From positions 620,001 through 684,000 of the forward strand of contig NZ_JAPLET010000015.1 in the NCBI RefSeq assembly GCF_026391055.1: 64,000 bases of DNA, in the 5' to 3' direction. The DNA comes from Spirosoma sp. Its GTDB lineage: Bacteria; Bacteroidota; Bacteroidia; Cytophagales; Spirosomataceae. The notes below the pieces were generated by a model. That model saw only the letters and a list, made by a program, of their open reading frames with translations. It did not search any database and was not told where the DNA came from. Each line of letters starts with the position of its first letter. Position 1 is the stretch's first letter. Shown piece by piece: positions 61,616 to 64,000 of the stretch. The position numbers were made by a program, and so were the translations under genes.

Positions 61616-62176
61616 ATGAGCGGCATACAGTGGTACGTCATACGGGCGGTATCGGGGCAGGAGAAGAAAATCAAATCCTACCTTGATAACGAAATCATCC
61701 GGCAAAAATTGGACGAAGTAATTCCGCAGGTTCTTATTCCGGCGGAAAAGGTGTACGAAATGCGTAACGGTAAGAAACGCGTTCGGGAGAAATCTTTTTT
61801 TCCTGGATACATCCTTATTTCGGCTGATCTGGGTAATAACCGGGCACTCGATATGATTCTCAATATGCCGGGCGTATTAGGCTTTCTAGGCAATTCGCAG
61901 GTTGGGACAACCTCGAAAGTGCCTGTTCCACTACGGCAGGCCGAAGTGAACCGCATCCTGGGTAAAGTTGACGAAGAAGCGCAGGAAGTAGCTGCTCCAA
62001 CCGTTGCTTACATCAAGGGAGAGTCCGTTAAAGTGGTTGATGGTCCATTTGGTGGCTTCATTGGCACAGTAGAAGAAGTATTCGACGACCGGAAGAAAGT
62101 GAACGTCGTTGTTAAGATATTTGGCCGGAACACACCGGTAGAACTCAGTTACGCGCAAGTAGAAAAGGAACTCTGA
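61616..62176 (+). CDS. nusG: Transcription termination/antitermination protein NusG
   Basis: Starting at MSGIQWYVIRAVSGQEKKI (ATG 61616) gives 186 residues; a TTG seven codons upstream is unlikely. The NGN domain has WYVIRAVSGQEKKIKSYLD and FFPGYILISADL, binding RNA polymerase; the KOW domain at the end has GESVKVVDGPFGGFIGTVEEV. It couples transcription with translation and modulates pausing. It is followed by rplK after 149 bp. Confidence 0.96.
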   Translation: MSGIQWYVIRAVSGQEKKIKSYLDNEIIRQKLDEVIPQVLIPAEKVYEMRNGKKRVREKSFFPGYILISADLGNNRALDMILNMPGVLGFLGNSQVGTTSKVPVPLRQAEVNRILGKVDEEAQEVAAPTVAYIKGESVKVVDGPFGGFIGTVEEVFDDRKKVNVVVKIFGRNTPVELSYAQVEKEL

Positions 62177-62325
62177 TTAGTCGTCAGATTCCATGATCGG
62201 GCGTCCTATGCTTCCCTCAGAGGACAAACGATCAAAACAAGTTGGTTTATAATGAAGGAACCTGGATCGGTTATGTGACTAACTCCCAGGCAACGTAAGT
62301 TGTAGATCGTAACTCAATTACCACA

Positions 62326-62769
62326 ATGGCAAAAGAAGTAGGTGGCTACGTAAAGCTGCAAGTCAAAGGTGGGCAAGCCAATCCCTCACCTCCGATCGGT
62401 CCGGCACTGGGTTCCAAGGGTTTAAATATCATGGAATTCTGCAAGCAATTCAACGGCCGGACGCAGGATAAAATGGGTACGGTGCTGCCAGTCTTGATCA
62501 CGTATTACAAGGATAAATCCTTTGATTTCGTCATCAAAACTCCACCGGCACCGATTCTGCTGTTGGAAGCAGCTAAGCTGAAAGGCGGCTCTGCTCAACC
62601 AAACCGCAACAAAGTGGGCTCTGTGACATGGGACCAAATTCGGACGATCGCGGAAACGAAGATGCCCGATTTGAACGCCTTTACAGTAGAGTCTGCAATG
62701 AAGCAGGTGGCCGGTACGGCCCGCAGCATGGGAATCACGGTGACGGGCACAGCGCCCTTCGAGAACTAA
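62326..62769 (+). CDS. rplK: 50S ribosomal protein L11
   Basis: The 147-residue protein has the L11 N-terminal domain ([36 protein letters not shown]) and the RNA-binding C-terminal domain ([29 protein letters not shown]). It binds the GTPase centre of 23S rRNA. It is the first of the L11-L1-L10 genes here. The 149-bp leader before it may hold the L1 feedback site, but I could not identify it. Confidence 0.98.
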   Translation: MAKEVGGYVKLQVKGGQANPSPPIGPALGSKGLNIMEFCKQFNGRTQDKMGTVLPVLITYYKDKSFDFVIKTPPAPILLLEAAKLKGGSAQPNRNKVGSVTWDQIRTIAETKMPDLNAFTVESAMKQVAGTARSMGITVTGTAPFEN

Positions 62770-62794
62770 TAGACTTGCCGAAGCAAACACAGAC

Positions 62795-63493
62795 ATGGCT
62801 AAGTTAACGAAAAAACAAAAAGAAGCTCAATCGAAATACGATGCTGCTAAAGAATACTCGCTCCAACAGGCTGCTGAGATTCTGAAGGAGATCTCGTACA
62901 CGAAGTTTGATGCTTCTGTGGATATTGACGTTCGGTTGGGCGTTGACCCGCGTAAAGCCGACCAGATGGTTCGTGGTGTTGCCACATTGCCACATGGTAC
63001 GGGTAAGACGGTTCGCGTTCTGGTGCTTTGCACCCCGGACAAGGAAAACGAAGCGAAAGAAGCTGGTGCTGATTTCGTGGGCCTGGATGACTATATTCAG
63101 AAAATCGAACAAGGCTGGACGGACATCGACGTGATTATCACGATGCCGAACGTTATGGCCAAAGTTGGTCGTCTGGGTAAAGTGCTTGGACCACGCGGGC
63201 TGATGCCAAACCCGAAATCGGGTACGGTAACTCCCGATGTAGCTAAAGCCGTTCGTGAGGTGAAGGCTGGTAAAATCGACTTTAAAGTTGACAAGACCGG
63301 TATCATTCACACCAGTATTGGTAAAGTATCGTTTACGCCAGAAAAACTGGCCGAAAACGCGCAGGAAATCATTGCTACGCTGATGCGTCTGAAGCCTTCG
63401 TCGGCCAAAGGAACATACGTAAAGACGATCAACCTGTCGAGCACGATGAGTCCGGGAGTAACGATTGATAAAGGCACAGTAGCCGGAATTTAA
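62795..63493 (+). CDS. rplA: 50S ribosomal protein L1
   Basis: The 232-residue protein is full-length L1: [54 protein letters not shown] and [14 protein letters not shown] are the conserved blocks. It binds the L1 stalk of 23S rRNA and usually represses its own operon. It lies 25 bp after rplK. Confidence 0.98.
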   Translation: MAKLTKKQKEAQSKYDAAKEYSLQQAAEILKEISYTKFDASVDIDVRLGVDPRKADQMVRGVATLPHGTGKTVRVLVLCTPDKENEAKEAGADFVGLDDYIQKIEQGWTDIDVIITMPNVMAKVGRLGKVLGPRGLMPNPKSGTVTPDVAKAVREVKAGKIDFKVDKTGIIHTSIGKVSFTPEKLAENAQEIIATLMRLKPSSAKGTYVKTINLSSTMSPGVTIDKGTVAGI

Positions 63494-63496
63494 GCC

Positions 63497-64000
63497 ATGA
63501 AGCGCGAGGACAAAGGAGCAATTATTGAGGAATTAACTGGAAAGTTCCAGTCGACTCCCTTCTTCTACATCACGGAAGCCAATGGCATGACGGTTGCTGA
63601 AACAAACAACCTCCGTCGGATGTGTTTTGAGCGGGGTATTGAGTACAGAGTGGTGAAGAACAGCTTCATCAAAAAAGCACTCGAGACCCTCGATACGGAT
63701 TATACACCGTTCAACGATACGGTGCTGCACGGCCAGTCAGCAGTGATGTTTCACGCTGATAACGGCAAAGCACCGGCTAAGCTTATCAAGGAGTTCCGTA
63801 GAACGAACGACAAGCTGCAATTGAAGGCTGCTTCTATTGATTATAGCCTGTTTATTGGTGCTGATCAACTCGACACGCTCATCGCACTGAAGAGCAAAGA
63901 AGAGCTGGTTGGCGAAATCATCGGTCTGCTGCAATCGCCTGCCAAAAACGTCATCTCGGCGTTGCAAGGTGGTGGCAACAAATTGGCCGGTATCCTCAAA
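63497..64000 (+). CDS. rplJ: 50S ribosomal protein L10, cut by the window end
   Basis: The ATG at 63497 follows the L1 stop by 3 bp. The visible 168 codons read MKREDKGAIIEELTGKFQS and continue with GIEYRVVKNSFIKKALE and LLQSPAKNVISALQGGGNKLAGILK, all typical of L10, which anchors the L7/L12 stalk. The stop codon lies beyond base 64000, probably within a few codons given normal length. Confidence 0.96.
   Translation, partial: MKREDKGAIIEELTGKFQSTPFFYITEANGMTVAETNNLRRMCFERGIEYRVVKNSFIKKALETLDTDYTPFNDTVLHGQSAVMFHADNGKAPAKLIKEFRRTNDKLQLKAASIDYSLFIGADQLDTLIALKSKEELVGEIIGLLQSPAKNVISALQGGGNKLAGILK

Overview
The window looks like chromosome of a member of the Bacteroidota, order Cytophagales, most likely Spirosoma or a close relative. 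This is inferred from protein style, not from a search. Supporting signs are a SusC/SusD pair, promoters of the TTG-N19-TAnnTTTG type, DUF4293, DUF4856 and imelysin lipoproteins, an MltD-like LysM transglycosylase, and the order tRNA-Tyr/Gly/Thr-tuf-tRNA-Trp-secE-nusG-rplK-rplA-rplJ. Base composition is near 50% GC, with several AT-richer single genes. I saw no complete transposase, integrase, CRISPR array or rRNA gene.

Layout. 1-2.6 kb: a minus-strand operon of DUF4856 lipoprotein, imelysin-like lipoprotein and HTTM membrane protein, probably for iron handling. 3-8 kb: response regulator, esterase, an AT-rich orphan, leucyl aminopeptidase and an ATP-grasp enzyme. 8-12 kb: thioesterase and B12-independent methionine synthase (metE) under a cobalamin riboswitch. 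12-18 kb: a GH9 glycosidase fused to a deacetylase-like domain, a short ceramidase-like enzyme, and two Tat-exported ferritin-like proteins. 18-25 kb: DUF4126 protein, fused aspartokinase/homoserine dehydrogenase (thrA), a DUF433/DUF5615 toxin-antitoxin-like pair, an aspartic protease-like protein and an McrB-like ATPase without McrC. 25-35 kb: Zn-type dehydrogenase, Gfo/Idh/MocA oxidoreductase, SusD/SusC and a dipeptidyl peptidase IV-like enzyme. 35-43 kb: ruvA, transglycosylase, gatA, tatA, YkvA-like protein, malate dehydrogenase (mdh) and two secreted unknowns. 43-51.5 kb: porin and a TetR-TolC-MFP-RND efflux operon. 51.7-59.3 kb: metalloprotease, DUF4293, MnmD, thioredoxin-like protein, M13 peptidase and a lipoprotein. 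59.3-64 kb: the tRNA/tuf/secE/nusG/ribosomal protein cluster, running off the end inside rplJ.

The most unusual observation is a repeated arrangement at two housekeeping genes. The last 52-56 bp of thrA and of mdh, up to the stop codon, each occur a second time a short distance downstream. Between the two copies sits AT-richer cargo: a toxin-antitoxin-like pair after thrA and an unknown secreted protein after mdh. Most differences between the mdh copies are synonymous, so both copies seem to have been real mdh ends. This is what insertion into a gene's 3' end with restoration of that end would leave, but no recombinase is visible. It may be an undescribed kind of gene-end cassette, or the scar of homology-assisted capture of foreign DNA.
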